Translations under genes and position numbers: made by a program
Shown here: piece after piece, positions 37,688 through 46,536 of the stretch
Numbering within the stretch: position 1 is the first letter of the stretch
Layout: each line of letters opens with the position of its first letter
The notes under the pieces: generated by a model
What the model was told of the DNA's origin: nothing
Databases searched by the model: none
The model's input: only the letters and a program-made list of their open reading frames with translations
Origin: Actibacterium lipolyticum
Lineage (GTDB): Bacteria; Pseudomonadota; Alphaproteobacteria; Rhodobacterales; Rhodobacteraceae
Assembly (NCBI RefSeq): GCF_900184935.1
Contig: NZ_FXYE01000001.1
Span: forward strand, 62,001 to 126,000
DNA length: 64,000 nucleotides
Direction: 5' to 3'

Positions 37688-39859
37688 GTTGTTTCCAAGG
37701 ATAGACTTCAGCACCTCAAGCAAAACACGTTCTGCCGGGTCGTCCTGCTTTTTCTTCTTTTTCTTTTTCTGCTTTTGAGGCTGTGCCTGCGCCTGAGGGG
37801 CGGGTTTAGGATCAATCGGAATGATCATCGGCAATTGCCGCGCCGGTAGCCCGTCGTGAACCCGAAGCATCGTTTCACGCCAGATGTCAGCAGGAAGCCC
37901 ACCACCCGTGACCCCGGTCAGCGGCGTGTTGTCATCATACCCCATCCAAACGCCAGCCACGTAATCGGCGGTGAAGCCGATAAACCACGCATCGCGCGCG
38001 GCCTGTGTTGTGCCGGTTTTACCCGCCGCTTCGCGGTTAGGAAGCTTCGCGCGTTTTCCGGTGCCGCCGTCGATGACTTCGTTCATCATATAGATGAGGC
38101 TATAGGCGGCGTTTTCTGAAATGACGCGTTCGCCCATGCCGCCTTCTTGATTGATCAGCGGTTCTTCTTCGCCCTGAAGGCGCAGTTCGATCAGGCCGTA
38201 GGGTTTCACGCTGCGCCCGCCGTTCAGGATGCCAGCGTATGCGCCGGTCATTTCCAACAACGTCGATTCTGACGTTCCAAGGGCAATCGCGGGGCCAACG
38301 GCCATATCGCTTTTGATACCGAAATCTTCGGCGACCTTCAGCACGTTATCGCGGCCCACGGATTCAGACACGCGGATCGCAGGAATATTCAGCGAATGTT
38401 TCAGCGCCTCTGTCAGCGTCACACGGCCCTTGAAATCCTTGGTGTAGTTCTTGGGCGTGTAGGGCCCGGAACCCGGCACGTTAAGCGTTATCGGTTCATC
38501 CACCACCGTTGCGTTCGGGGTAAAGCCAAGGTCCATCGCGGCGGCATAGACGAAGGGCTTGAACGCCGACCCCGTCTGACGCAACGCCATCGTCGCGCGG
38601 TTGAACGCGCCGGACACTTTGGTTTTGCGCCCGCCAACCATGGCGCGCACGGCCCCGTCAGCCGACATCACCACAATGGCGGCCTGCGCTTTCGACCCTT
38701 CGCGGACCTTGTTGTCGAACACCCACTTCAAGGCATCCTCGGCCGCTGTCTGCAGGCGTGGATCAAACGTAGACCGAATAATCACGTCTTCGGTGGTTTC
38801 GCTGGTCAGGAAGTTTGGCCCTGCCTCCATCACCCAATCGGCGAAATAACCGCCTGCGCGTGCTGCGGCCGCGTCGGACAGTGCGGCAGGGTTCGCGCGG
38901 GCATTATCTGCCTGTGATTTAGTCAGATAACCCTGATCTTCCATCAAACCGACAATCACATTTGCCCGGTTTTGCGCCCGTTCAAGGTTGTTCGTCGGCG
39001 CATAGGTCGATGGCGCTTTCAGCAAACCGGCCAACATCGCGGCCTCTGCGGCGTTCACTTCGTTGGCGGATTTTCCGAAATAGCGTTCGCTTGCCGCCTC
39101 AAACCCGCGCGCGCCCGCGCCAAGGTAGGCGCGGTTCAGGTAAATGGTCAGAACCTCGTTCTTGGAATACCGCGCTTCCATCGCCATGGCATAGACGGCT
39201 TCTTTGATCTTGCGCCACATGGTCGTGCGGCGGCAGTCCGTTTCATAGGCGTTTTCGTCTTTCCATTTCGTCGCATCAAACGGCACGCCAAGGCACAACA
39301 GCTTGGCCGTTTGCTGGGTGATCGTGGACCCGCCGTGACCAGAAAGCGGGCCACGCCCTTCGCGCAGGTTGATGCGCACAGCGCTGGCAACGCCACGCGG
39401 GCTGACGCCGAAATGTTTGTAAAAGCGTTTGTCTTCGGTCGCGATCACAGCATTTTTAAGTGCTGGGGCAACGGTTTCCGCAGTGATCTGCCCGCCGAAC
39501 TGATCGCCGCGCCATGCGAATACCTTGCCGTCACGGTCCAACAGGGTGACAGACCCGCGCGTGCGGGCATCCAGCATTTCGGTCACTGGCGGCAGGGAGG
39601 CATAGAAATAGAACACGGCCAAGCCGATGATCATCGCAACCACGGCCGTTACCCGCCAAGTGATGCGCCAGATCAGGCCCAACACCCAGCCGATTATCTT
39701 CCGGAAAAACGCCACAATAGGGTTCCGGTTTGTCTTGGCTGCCTTCGGCTTCGTTTTCCGGCGGGCGCTCTTTGGCGCGGGTTTTTTAGCCGGTTTTTTC
39801 TTCGTAGGATTTCGCCGCTCGGCCACCAATGGTGGTTTCTTTCCGCCCGTCGCGCCCAT
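37685..39859 (-). CDS. PBP1A-family bifunctional penicillin-binding protein
   Basis: A 724-residue class A PBP that polymerises and cross-links peptidoglycan. A Lys/Arg/Pro-rich cytoplasmic tail (about 55 residues) leads to one membrane helix (residues about 70-95). The GT51 domain shows ATEDKRFYKHFGVSP and GGSTITQQ. The transpeptidase domain shows the SxxK serine in QTGSAFKPF, SLN in KHSLNIPAI and KTGTT in AAGKTGTTQAARD. The C-terminus carries a run of seven Lys followed by an acidic, then hydrophobic end. ATG 39859 or GTG 39865 may be the start. Confidence 0.95.
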   Translation of the reverse strand: MGATGGKKPPLVAERRNPTKKKPAKKPAPKSARRKTKPKAAKTNRNPIVAFFRKIIGWVLGLIWRITWRVTAVVAMIIGLAVFYFYASLPPVTEMLDARTRGSVTLLDRDGKVFAWRGDQFGGQITAETVAPALKNAVIATEDKRFYKHFGVSPRGVASAVRINLREGRGPLSGHGGSTITQQTAKLLCLGVPFDATKWKDENAYETDCRRTTMWRKIKEAVYAMAMEARYSKNEVLTIYLNRAYLGAGARGFEAASERYFGKSANEVNAAEAAMLAGLLKAPSTYAPTNNLERAQNRANVIVGLMEDQGYLTKSQADNARANPAALSDAAAARAGGYFADWVMEAGPNFLTSETTEDVIIRSTFDPRLQTAAEDALKWVFDNKVREGSKAQAAIVVMSADGAVRAMVGGRKTKVSGAFNRATMALRQTGSAFKPFVYAAAMDLGFTPNATVVDEPITLNVPGSGPYTPKNYTKDFKGRVTLTEALKHSLNIPAIRVSESVGRDNVLKVAEDFGIKSDMAVGPAIALGTSESTLLEMTGAYAGILNGGRSVKPYGLIELRLQGEEEPLINQEGGMGERVISENAAYSLIYMMNEVIDGGTGKRAKLPNREAAGKTGTTQAARDAWFIGFTADYVAGVWMGYDDNTPLTGVTGGGLPADIWRETMLRVHDGLPARQLPMIIPIDPKPAPQAQAQPQKQKKKKKKKQDDPAERVLLEVLKSILGNN

Positions 39860-40121
39860 ACTCACCCCGAATTACTAACTGCTCTCAAATCCAGAATATC
39901 GGACCTGACTCAGAATGTGGAGCGCCAACCCCGCAGTTAAAGAGGGTTTCTATTGCGCCTACATTTTAATCAAACGCATTGATTTGTGCAAAAATTGTGC
40001 AGCATGCCATGTTTTATGTCACCTAAGAGTTGTGGCCTTTCTTGAGTCAGCGGCCCGAACACGCCCTTGTGACCGACGTGAATATCCCCGCAGGGAATCT
40101 GCACAACGGAAGGGTAACGAC

Positions 40122-40460
40122 GTGAAATTGATCATTGCAGCAATCAAGCCGTTCAAGCTGGAGGAGGTAAGGGAAGCCCTCACCGCCATCGGTGTGCGTG
40201 GCATGATGGTGACAGAGATTAAGGGCTTCGGCTCGCAGTCCGGTCACACAGAAATTTACCGTGGCGCTGAGTACGCCGTGAATTTTGTTCCTAAGGTCAA
40301 GCTGGAGATCGTGGTCTCCGCAGCTATGGCCGATCAGGTGGTGGAAACCATCGCAACCACCGCCAAGACCGACAAGATCGGCGACGGCAAGATCTTCGTC
40401 CTTGATGTGAACCAAGCTGTTCGCGTGCGGACGGGCGAAACGAATGATGACGCGCTCTGA
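40122..40460 (+). CDS. glnK: P-II family nitrogen regulator
   Basis: A 112-residue PII signal protein that senses ATP/ADP and 2-oxoglutarate and gates the ammonium channel. The T-loop is intact: GSQSGHTEIYRGAEYAVNF, with Y51 for uridylylation. The C-terminal signature KIGDGKIFVLDVNQAVRVRTGETNDDAL is complete. The start is GTG 40122, preceded seven bases earlier by GGAAGGG. The neighbour amtB, 37 bases downstream, identifies it as GlnK rather than GlnB. It is likely under NtrC/sigma-54 type control in relatives, but I could not place a convincing -24/-12 element. Confidence 0.95.
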   Translation: MKLIIAAIKPFKLEEVREALTAIGVRGMMVTEIKGFGSQSGHTEIYRGAEYAVNFVPKVKLEIVVSAAMADQVVETIATTAKTDKIGDGKIFVLDVNQAVRVRTGETNDDAL

Positions 40461-40497
40461 GTGAGCAGCGACGATCCTCTAGAAAGGATAAGGACAG

Positions 40498-41832
40498 ATG
40501 AACTTTAACAAACTTCTTCCCATCGCGGCCGCTGCTGTCGTGATGCCCTCGTTGGGCCTAGCCCAAGAGGCAGAGGTGCCGGCGGCGGTTCCGACCGATG
40601 TTGTATTCATTCTGAACTCGGTACTGTTCCTTGTGGGCGGTTTCCTGGTGTTCTGGATGGCGGCTGGCTTTGCCATGCTCGAAGCAGGCTTAGTACGCGG
40701 CAAAAACGTAACCATGCAGTTGATGAAGAACGTGGCGCTGTTTTCGCTGGCGTCGATCTTCTATTACCTGATCGGCTATAACCTGATGTACCCACTGGGT
40801 GACTGGGCGATTGAAGGCGTATTCTCTGCGCTGTTCCCAGCAGTGGGCGTTCTGGAAGCTGTTGGCGTTGGCGCTGACGCGGTTGACGACTATGGCTATG
40901 CTGCAACCGGCTCCGACTTCTTCTTCCAGCTGATGTTCTGTGCGGCGACGGCATCGATCGTTTCGGGTGCTTTGGCTGAACGTATCAAGCTGTGGCCCTT
41001 CCTGATCTTCACGATCATCCTGACCTCCATCATCTACCCGCTGCAGGCGTCGTGGAAATGGGGCGGCGGCTTCTTGGACGAGATGGGCTTCTTGGACTTC
41101 GCTGGTTCGACTGTTGTACACTCTGTCGGTGGTTGGGCTGCTTTGGTTGGCGCGCTTATCCTTGGCCCACGTATCGGCAAGTACAAAGACGGCCGTGTAA
41201 CACCATTCCCCGGTTCTAACCTGACGCTTGCTACGCTGGGTACATTCATCCTGTGGATGGGTTGGTTCGGCTTTAACGGTGGTTCGCAGTTGGCCATGGG
41301 TTCGATCGGTGACGTTGCTGACGTTTCGCGCATCTTCTCCAACACGAACGCGGCTGCGGCTGGTGGTGCGATTACTGCGCTGCTGCTGACACAGCTTCTG
41401 TACAAAAAGCCTGACCTTACGATGGTACTGAACGGCGCACTTGCTGGTCTGGTTTCCATCACGGCCGAGCCGCTGACACCTTCGCTGGGTGCTGCGACGC
41501 TGATCGGTGCTGTTGGTGGCGTAATCGTAGTCTTTGCAGTTCCATTCCTGGACAAGCTGAAGATCGACGACGTTGTTGGTGCGATCCCGGTTCACCTGTT
41601 TGCCGGTATCTGGGGCACCATCGCGGTTGTGTTCACCAACTCTGACGCATCCCTGATGACGCAGCTTTATTCCATCGTTGTGGTCGGCATCTTCGTCTGT
41701 GTCACATCGGCAATCGTTTGGTTCATCCTGAAAGCGACCATGGGCATCCGTGTAAGCGAAGAGGACGAGATCAACGGTCTGGATATGGCTGAACTGGGTA
41801 TGGAAGCTTATCCTGAGTTCTCTAAAGGCTAA
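40498..41832 (+). CDS. amtB: Ammonium transporter
   Basis: A 444-residue Amt/Mep/Rh channel with a cleavable signal peptide (ends GLA) and about eleven membrane helices. The first conserved His of the pore is in DFAGSTVVHSVGGWAALVGA and the second in IPVHLFAGIWGTI. Other family segments are AGFAMLEAGLVRGKN and WMGWFGFNGGS. The ribosome-binding site is AAGGATAAGGA. It is co-transcribed with glnK, whose product blocks the cytoplasmic pore when nitrogen is sufficient. A strong terminator follows. Confidence 0.96.
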   Translation: MNFNKLLPIAAAAVVMPSLGLAQEAEVPAAVPTDVVFILNSVLFLVGGFLVFWMAAGFAMLEAGLVRGKNVTMQLMKNVALFSLASIFYYLIGYNLMYPLGDWAIEGVFSALFPAVGVLEAVGVGADAVDDYGYAATGSDFFFQLMFCAATASIVSGALAERIKLWPFLIFTIILTSIIYPLQASWKWGGGFLDEMGFLDFAGSTVVHSVGGWAALVGALILGPRIGKYKDGRVTPFPGSNLTLATLGTFILWMGWFGFNGGSQLAMGSIGDVADVSRIFSNTNAAAAGGAITALLLTQLLYKKPDLTMVLNGALAGLVSITAEPLTPSLGAATLIGAVGGVIVVFAVPFLDKLKIDDVVGAIPVHLFAGIWGTIAVVFTNSDASLMTQLYSIVVVGIFVCVTSAIVWFILKATMGIRVSEEDEINGLDMAELGMEAYPEFSKG

Positions 41833-41860
41833 CACCCCTTCCTGTTAGTCAGAGAAAACT

Positions 41861-41888
41861 GCCCGGGCGTTCGCGCCCGGGCTTTTTT
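41861..41888. terminator. Strong intrinsic terminator of glnK-amtB
   Basis: GCCCGGGCG (41861-41869), a TTCG tetraloop, and CGCCCGGGC (41874-41882), followed by six T (41883-41888). This is a perfect 9-bp GC stem on a very stable loop. The stem could also help end the converging aminotransferase transcript. Confidence 0.93.
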
Positions 41889-41918
41889 GTGCCGAAATGT
41901 TCGAAGTGAAGAAGGCCG

Positions 41919-43103
41919 TTAGATACCGGTTTGCGCAATTGCGGCAGCAACCAGCGGCACGGTGTCCGTGCTTAGGCCAGCGATGTTCATACGACTGTCG
42001 CCAACCATGTAAATCCCGTGATCTTCCCGCAACGCCACCACTTGTTCCGGTGTCGCCCCAAGGCGCGAGAACATGCCGCGATGCTGTGCCAGAAAGCCGA
42101 ACCTGTCAGACCCCGTCAGGCGGCGCAGTTCGTCGGCCAGTTGGGTGCGTAGCGACAGCATAGAGGTGCGGATACCTTCAAGCTCGGCCTCCCAATCGGC
42201 GCGCAGGGCTGGATCGTTCAGTACATTCGTAACCAAGCGCGCACCATGATCTGGCGGGAAGGAGTAGTTCAGGCGGTTAAGTGCGGTCAGGTTTGCCTGT
42301 GTGACGTTCCGCGTTGGGCCATCTGCGGCAATGGCCAACAGAACCCCGGCGCGTTCGCGGTAAACGCCGAAGTTTTTCGAACAACTTGCGGCGATCAGAA
42401 CCTCGGGGCATTGCGCGGCGATCAGGCGGGTGCCTGCGGCGTCTTCGGTCAGGCCATCGCCGAACCCTTGGTACGCGATGTCGATCAGTGGGATAAGGCC
42501 GCGTTCCGTCAGCAGGGCGGCGACCTGTTGCCACTCAGGCAATGTTAGGTTCGCGCCCGTCGGGTTGTGGCAACAGCCGTGCAACAACACGATGTCGCCC
42601 GCTTGCGCCGTCTGCAGATCGGCCATCATCGCGCCGAAATCAACCGCGCGCGCATCCGCATCGAAATAGCGGTATTCGGCGAACCGAAGGCCAGTGCGCT
42701 TGATGATCGGCGGGTGGTTCGGCCATGTGGGGTTAGAGGCCCACACAGTCGCGTTTGGCGCGGCGTCCTTCACCAGCTCAAGCGCGATATGAAGCGCACC
42801 AGTGCCGCCAACGGTGGCCGCAGCGGCGATACGGGTGCTTTCAACGCTGTCTGCAAGCACAAGGTCCGCCATCGCGTTGTGGAAGCCTGCATCGCCCGCA
42901 AGTGCCGTGTAACTTTTGGAGGTCTCACTATCCCACAAAGCGCGTTCGGCGGCCTTGATGGCGCGCATCACGGGTGTTTCACCCGCCGCGTTGCGATAGA
43001 CGCCGACGCCAAGGTCAACTTTGTCGGGGCGAGGGTCGGCCTTGAACCGGCCCATCAGCTCTATGATTGCGTCTTCGGGTTGTGGCTTTAGCTGACCCAG
43101 CAC
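41919..43103 (-). CDS. tyrB: Aromatic amino-acid aminotransferase (class I, AspC/TyrB type)
   Basis: A 394-residue PLP enzyme that transaminates aromatic amino acids, and probably aspartate, with 2-oxoglutarate. Conserved elements are DLGVGVYRNAAGETPVM, GGTGALHIALEL, NPTWPNHPPI, HGCCHNPTGANL and SCSKNFGVYRERAG, in which the Lys binds PLP. The Trp/Arg pattern matches the I-gamma subgroup with AspC and TyrB. The start codon is GTG (43101-43103). It lies five bases after the sseA stop, so the two are one transcript. Substrate preference between aromatic and aspartate cannot be fixed by eye. Confidence 0.9.
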   Translation of the reverse strand: MLGQLKPQPEDAIIELMGRFKADPRPDKVDLGVGVYRNAAGETPVMRAIKAAERALWDSETSKSYTALAGDAGFHNAMADLVLADSVESTRIAAAATVGGTGALHIALELVKDAAPNATVWASNPTWPNHPPIIKRTGLRFAEYRYFDADARAVDFGAMMADLQTAQAGDIVLLHGCCHNPTGANLTLPEWQQVAALLTERGLIPLIDIAYQGFGDGLTEDAAGTRLIAAQCPEVLIAASCSKNFGVYRERAGVLLAIAADGPTRNVTQANLTALNRLNYSFPPDHGARLVTNVLNDPALRADWEAELEGIRTSMLSLRTQLADELRRLTGSDRFGFLAQHRGMFSRLGATPEQVVALREDHGIYMVGDSRMNIAGLSTDTVPLVAAAIAQTGI

Positions 43104-43108
43104 GGGCT

Positions 43109-43960
43109 TTATCCTTTTGCGACCTTCAGGTCGTCATACATGCCCCATTCGGACCACGACCCATCATAAAGCGCGTGTTGACGATGGCCGATCCGTTCTA
43201 GCGCAAGGTTGATGATTGCCGCCGTAACGCCTGATCCGCAGGTGGTGATCGCCGGCTTAGACAGATCAACGCCTGCGCCTTCCAGCACGGATTTCAGATC
43301 AGCGGGGTCTTTCATCGTGCCATCTGCGGCAAATAGCGTGGGGAAGGGCACGTTCTTGGAATTTGGGATGTGACCCGAACGCAGACCGGGGCGGGGCTCT
43401 TCGACCTCTCCGCGGAACCGGTCGCCTGCGCGGGCATCAATGATTTCGTAATCACCAAGTTTCGATGCCGCGGCAACCTGTGTCACGTCTTTGATCAGAT
43501 GTGCCTGACGATGCACCGTCATGTGGCGATCTTTGACAACGGGGGGCAGATCCTCAACCGGGTGCCCTTCGGCTTGCCACTTGGGCAGCCCGCCATCCAG
43601 CACGGCGATGTCGGTCTTGCCCATCAGGCGAAACAGCCACCACACCCGTGCAGCGGAAAACATGCCCATGCCGTCATAAACAACAACCTGATGACCGTCG
43701 CCCACGCCCATGGCGCGCATGCGGCTCATGAATTTTTCAACGGGTGGGGCGGTGTGAGGCAACGAAGAGCGGTGGTCGCTGATTTCATCAATATCGAAGA
43801 AACGCGCGCCGGGAATATGTGCGGCTTCGTATTCGGCCTTCGCATCACGGTTCATGTCGGGCATGTACCAAGACGCATCGAAAAGCCGCAGATCAGGGTC
43901 GTTCAGATGCGCAGCCAGCCATTCGGTGGATACGAGGGTTTGGGGGTCATTTGCAGACAT
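43109..43960 (-). CDS. sseA: 3-mercaptopyruvate sulfurtransferase
   Basis: A 283-residue two-domain rhodanese. The N-terminal inactive domain contains SYSMP-like WYMPDMNRDAKAEYEAAHIPGARFFDID; the C-terminal domain has DARAGDRFRGEVEEPRPGLRSGHIPNSKNVPF and the active loop CGSGVTAA. The CG-S-G-V/T loop points to 3-mercaptopyruvate rather than thiosulfate as donor. The pairing with an aspartate/aromatic aminotransferase makes biochemical sense because cysteine transamination produces 3-mercaptopyruvate. Confidence 0.94.
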   Translation of the reverse strand: MSANDPQTLVSTEWLAAHLNDPDLRLFDASWYMPDMNRDAKAEYEAAHIPGARFFDIDEISDHRSSLPHTAPPVEKFMSRMRAMGVGDGHQVVVYDGMGMFSAARVWWLFRLMGKTDIAVLDGGLPKWQAEGHPVEDLPPVVKDRHMTVHRQAHLIKDVTQVAAASKLGDYEIIDARAGDRFRGEVEEPRPGLRSGHIPNSKNVPFPTLFAADGTMKDPADLKSVLEGAGVDLSKPAITTCGSGVTAAIINLALERIGHRQHALYDGSWSEWGMYDDLKVAKG

Positions 43961-44058
43961 CGTCGCCTCCGGGATGCGCGTTCATCGCCACTGATTAAAG
44001 CGGCAACCGCGCTGAGGCAAGTCCGGGCGCCCCAACAAAAGGGCACCCGGTCGGAACG

Positions 44059-44352
44059 TTACTTGGCCATCATGTTCTTCACGATGCCAACAGCCGCCAT
44101 TACGACGCCGCCGCCAACGCCACCGGATGCCAACTGGCCAACGATCGCACCAATGTCCAATCCGCCAGCCGCGCCTGCAGCTTCTGCAACGCCGCCTGCA
44201 CCCAGCATGCCAAGCAGCTGACCGCCAATACCACCGCCGACGATACCAGCGATAGAGTTGCCAACTGTGCCAAGGCTAAGGTTCTTCATCAGGCCGCCAG
44301 CAACGTTACCGCCGACAGCACCAGAAAGTAGGCTGATGATAAGTTGTTCCAT
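44059..44352 (-). CDS. Gly/Ala-rich small hydrophobic protein
   Basis: A 97-residue protein rich in Gly, Ala, Ile and Leu, with repeated glycine-zipper patterns: SLLSGAVGGNVAGGLM, GNSIAGIVGGGIGGQLLGMLGAGG, GQLASGGVGGGVVMAAVGIV. A GGAAGGGA lies before the ATG at 44352. Similar short proteins occur in many bacteria without an assigned role; membrane insertion or oligomer formation through glycine packing is a guess. It is the last gene after smpB on this strand, 128 bases downstream. Confidence 0.72.
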   Translation of the reverse strand: MEQLIISLLSGAVGGNVAGGLMKNLSLGTVGNSIAGIVGGGIGGQLLGMLGAGGVAEAAGAAGGLDIGAIVGQLASGGVGGGVVMAAVGIVKNMMAK

Positions 44353-44480
44353 GATAATCTGTCCCTTCCAGCGGGCCAGGACTGTTAAACCAGGTTTAAT
44401 GCCACCGGAGCCTGACCCCACCTCCGGCCCGCTCATCTTGCCATAAAAATACCCACAACCCCTAAGGGAAGTTTTTCGGC

Positions 44481-44957
44481 CTATTCCCCGTGGCGTAGAA
44501 GGCGAGCTTTTTGGCGCTGCCAATCGCGCTTGGCTTCGGTCGCGCGTTTGTCCTGGTTCTTTTTACCCTTGGCGATGCCGATCTTCAGCTTGGCCATGCC
44601 GCGATGGTTGAAATACATCACCAGCGGAACAAGGGTCATGCCTTTACGCTGGGTGTCTGCCCATAGCCGGGCAAGCTCTTTCTTCGAGACAAGAAGCTTG
44701 CGCTTGCGGCGTTCTTCATGGCCCCAAGTTTTCGCTTTGTCGTAGGGCGGGATATAGCTGTTGATCAGCCACAGTTCACCGTCTTCGACATTGGCATAGC
44801 TTTCGGCGATGTTGGCCTGACCTTCGCGCAGGCTTTTCACCTCGGACCCTTCAAGCATGATTCCGCATTCGAGGTCTTCCTCGATTGCATAATCGTACCT
44901 TGCCCGCCGGTTTTCGGCGATGACATTGTAATTCGGGTCTGATTTTTTATTTGCCAT
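44481..44957 (-). CDS. smpB: SsrA-binding protein SmpB
   Basis: A 158-residue partner of tmRNA in rescuing stalled ribosomes. Family segments are complete: [89 protein letters not shown]. The basic C-terminal tail needed in the decoding centre is present. ATG 44957 ([11 protein letters not shown]) is the natural start. I did not see the ssrA gene in this window. Confidence 0.97.
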   Translation of the reverse strand: MANKKSDPNYNVIAENRRARYDYAIEEDLECGIMLEGSEVKSLREGQANIAESYANVEDGELWLINSYIPPYDKAKTWGHEERRKRKLLVSKKELARLWADTQRKGMTLVPLVMYFNHRGMAKLKIGIAKGKKNQDKRATEAKRDWQRQKARLLRHGE

Positions 44958-45001
44958 GGTTGCACGGATATAGGGTATCCGAAGGCCGGGGAAAAGATGT
45001 C

Positions 45002-45496
45002 TTAGGTCAGTTCGCCCGGCGGCACATCCACGCGCGACAGCCACGGCTTGATATCCAGCAGCGGTGTGTGGTCCAGCACGTCAATCGCATCGATGCCAAT
45101 CACTCCGGTTTCGTGATCAATTTCGGTGATGCGAACAGTCGACATCGAAATATTATTCGGACGCACCGGGGATCTAAGCGCAAAGGTACCCCGCAGCCCA
45201 TCGGCGTGGCGCGGCGCCTGTCGGATCAGGTCGCGCCGGGCGCGATCCATCCAGAACAAAAGGATGATGGGTTGACCCACTTCTAGCCCCAACAGGGCCG
45301 GGGCGTATTCGGGCCGCAACTCTACACGCGCCGGTTTTCCGGTTTCGCGGGCTTGGCCGATGTTCTTGGGGCAATCGTCCGGCCCCCACGGGGACCGGAT
45401 TTCACCGATGAATTCCAGCGTCGGGCCGCCGCGCGTTCCGGGTTCGAAATCAAGCATGATTTCGCCGGGGCGGGGCGGTTTCCGATCTGTTGGCAT
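45002..45496 (-). CDS. trmO: tRNA (N6-threonylcarbamoyladenosine37-N6)-methyltransferase TrmO-like
   Basis: A 164-residue protein of the TsaA/YaeB/VirR fold. Characteristic pieces are [59 protein letters not shown] and [17 protein letters not shown]. Characterised TrmO methylates t6A37 of threonine tRNAs using SAM. The chain is shorter than E. coli TrmO and lacks its C-terminal extension, as in other compact members. It lies six bases after dapA and 44 bases before smpB. Confidence 0.87.
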   Translation of the reverse strand: MPTDRKPPRPGEIMLDFEPGTRGGPTLEFIGEIRSPWGPDDCPKNIGQARETGKPARVELRPEYAPALLGLEVGQPIILLFWMDRARRDLIRQAPRHADGLRGTFALRSPVRPNNISMSTVRITEIDHETGVIGIDAIDVLDHTPLLDIKPWLSRVDVPPGELT

Positions 45497-45502
45497 GGCG
45501 CG

Positions 45503-46378
45503 TTAGTTCACCAATCCCGCGTGGCGCATCGCAGCGTCAATGCGGTTACGGGTGGCTTCAGACACGAGCGTCAGTGGCGAGCGCACCTCTTCCAGGCATT
45601 TGCCAAGGCGTGACAGCGCGTATTTCGCGCCCGCAACGCCGGGTTCCATGAAGATGGCGATGTGCAGCGGCATCAGGCGGTCCTGATATTCCAGTGCTTT
45701 TCTGTAATCACCAGCAAGCGTCGCATTCTGGAATTCGGCGCAAAGCTTGGGCGCAACATTGGCCGTGACCGAAATGCAGCCGGTGCCGCCATGCGCGTTA
45801 AAGCCAAGCGCGGTCGCGTCTTCGCCCGAAAGCTGGATGAAATCCGTGCCACAGGTGATGCGCTGCTGCGGTACGCGCGACAGATCGCCGGTGGCGTCTT
45901 TCACACCGATGATACGCGGCAGCTTTGCCAGTTCGCCCATGGTTTCAGGGGCCATATCAACGACCGAACGGCCGGGGATGTTGTAGATGATGATCGGCAG
46001 TTCACAGCAATCATGCGCCGCCGTGAAATGTGCGATCAGCCCCGCCTGCGTCGGTTTGTTGTAATAAGGTGTTACGATCAGCCCGGCATCCGCGCCCACC
46101 TTTTCGGCGTGCTGCATCAGGCGCACGGTTTCGGCGGTGTTGTTCGACCCGGCGCCAGCGATAACCGGAATGCGGCCAGCGGCGGCTTTCACCACCTCTT
46201 CCACAACCATTTCGTGTTCAGCATGGCTGAGCGTGGGGCTTTCGCCGGTGGTGCCGACGGGCACAATGCCGTGGCTGCCTTCGGCGACATGCCATTCGAC
46301 CAGCGCCTTCAGCGCATCGCGATCCACTGCGCCGTCTTTAAACGGCGTCACCAGGGCTGGAATGGACCCTTTGATCAT
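45503..46378 (-). CDS. dapA: 4-hydroxy-tetrahydrodipicolinate synthase
   Basis: A 291-residue TIM-barrel aldolase that condenses pyruvate with aspartate semialdehyde, the first step toward diaminopimelate and lysine. [26 protein letters not shown] (catalytic Tyr) and [13 protein letters not shown] (Schiff-base Lys) are in place. ATG 46378 ([13 protein letters not shown]) is the usual start; an ATG eight codons upstream is open but not conserved. It heads the dapA-trmO-smpB run and is divergent from the lytic transglycosylase gene. Confidence 0.97.
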   Translation of the reverse strand: MIKGSIPALVTPFKDGAVDRDALKALVEWHVAEGSHGIVPVGTTGESPTLSHAEHEMVVEEVVKAAAGRIPVIAGAGSNNTAETVRLMQHAEKVGADAGLIVTPYYNKPTQAGLIAHFTAAHDCCELPIIIYNIPGRSVVDMAPETMGELAKLPRIIGVKDATGDLSRVPQQRITCGTDFIQLSGEDATALGFNAHGGTGCISVTANVAPKLCAEFQNATLAGDYRKALEYQDRLMPLHIAIFMEPGVAGAKYALSRLGKCLEEVRSPLTLVSEATRNRIDAAMRHAGLVN

Positions 46379-46536
46379 GACACGCTTCCTCCTGTGATTC
46401 ATGGCTTGGGGTGAGTCGCCCCATATGCAAACGCCGCGGAACCTATCTTGCCCGGCAGCAGTTGCCAAGTTTGTGTATTGCAGCCTGATAGGGCGAAGTG
46501 AGAGTTTTGGCAAATGATCCATGCAGACAGGACGCT

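Noticed and set aside
39960-40020. NtrC-type or sigma-54 promoter upstream of glnK
   Set aside because: I could not find a TGGCAC-N5-TTGCA element, and the TTGTGCA repeats do not fit the NtrC palindrome.
40690-41835. A 381-codon minus-strand open frame opposite amtB
   Set aside because: Gln/Arg/Asp-rich shadow of the channel gene, with no ribosome-binding site and no recognisable domain.
44353-45044. An ssrA (tmRNA) gene next to smpB
   Set aside because: No alanine-acceptor-like ends or tag-coding segment were seen around smpB; the flanking sequence is fully used by trmO and a small protein gene.
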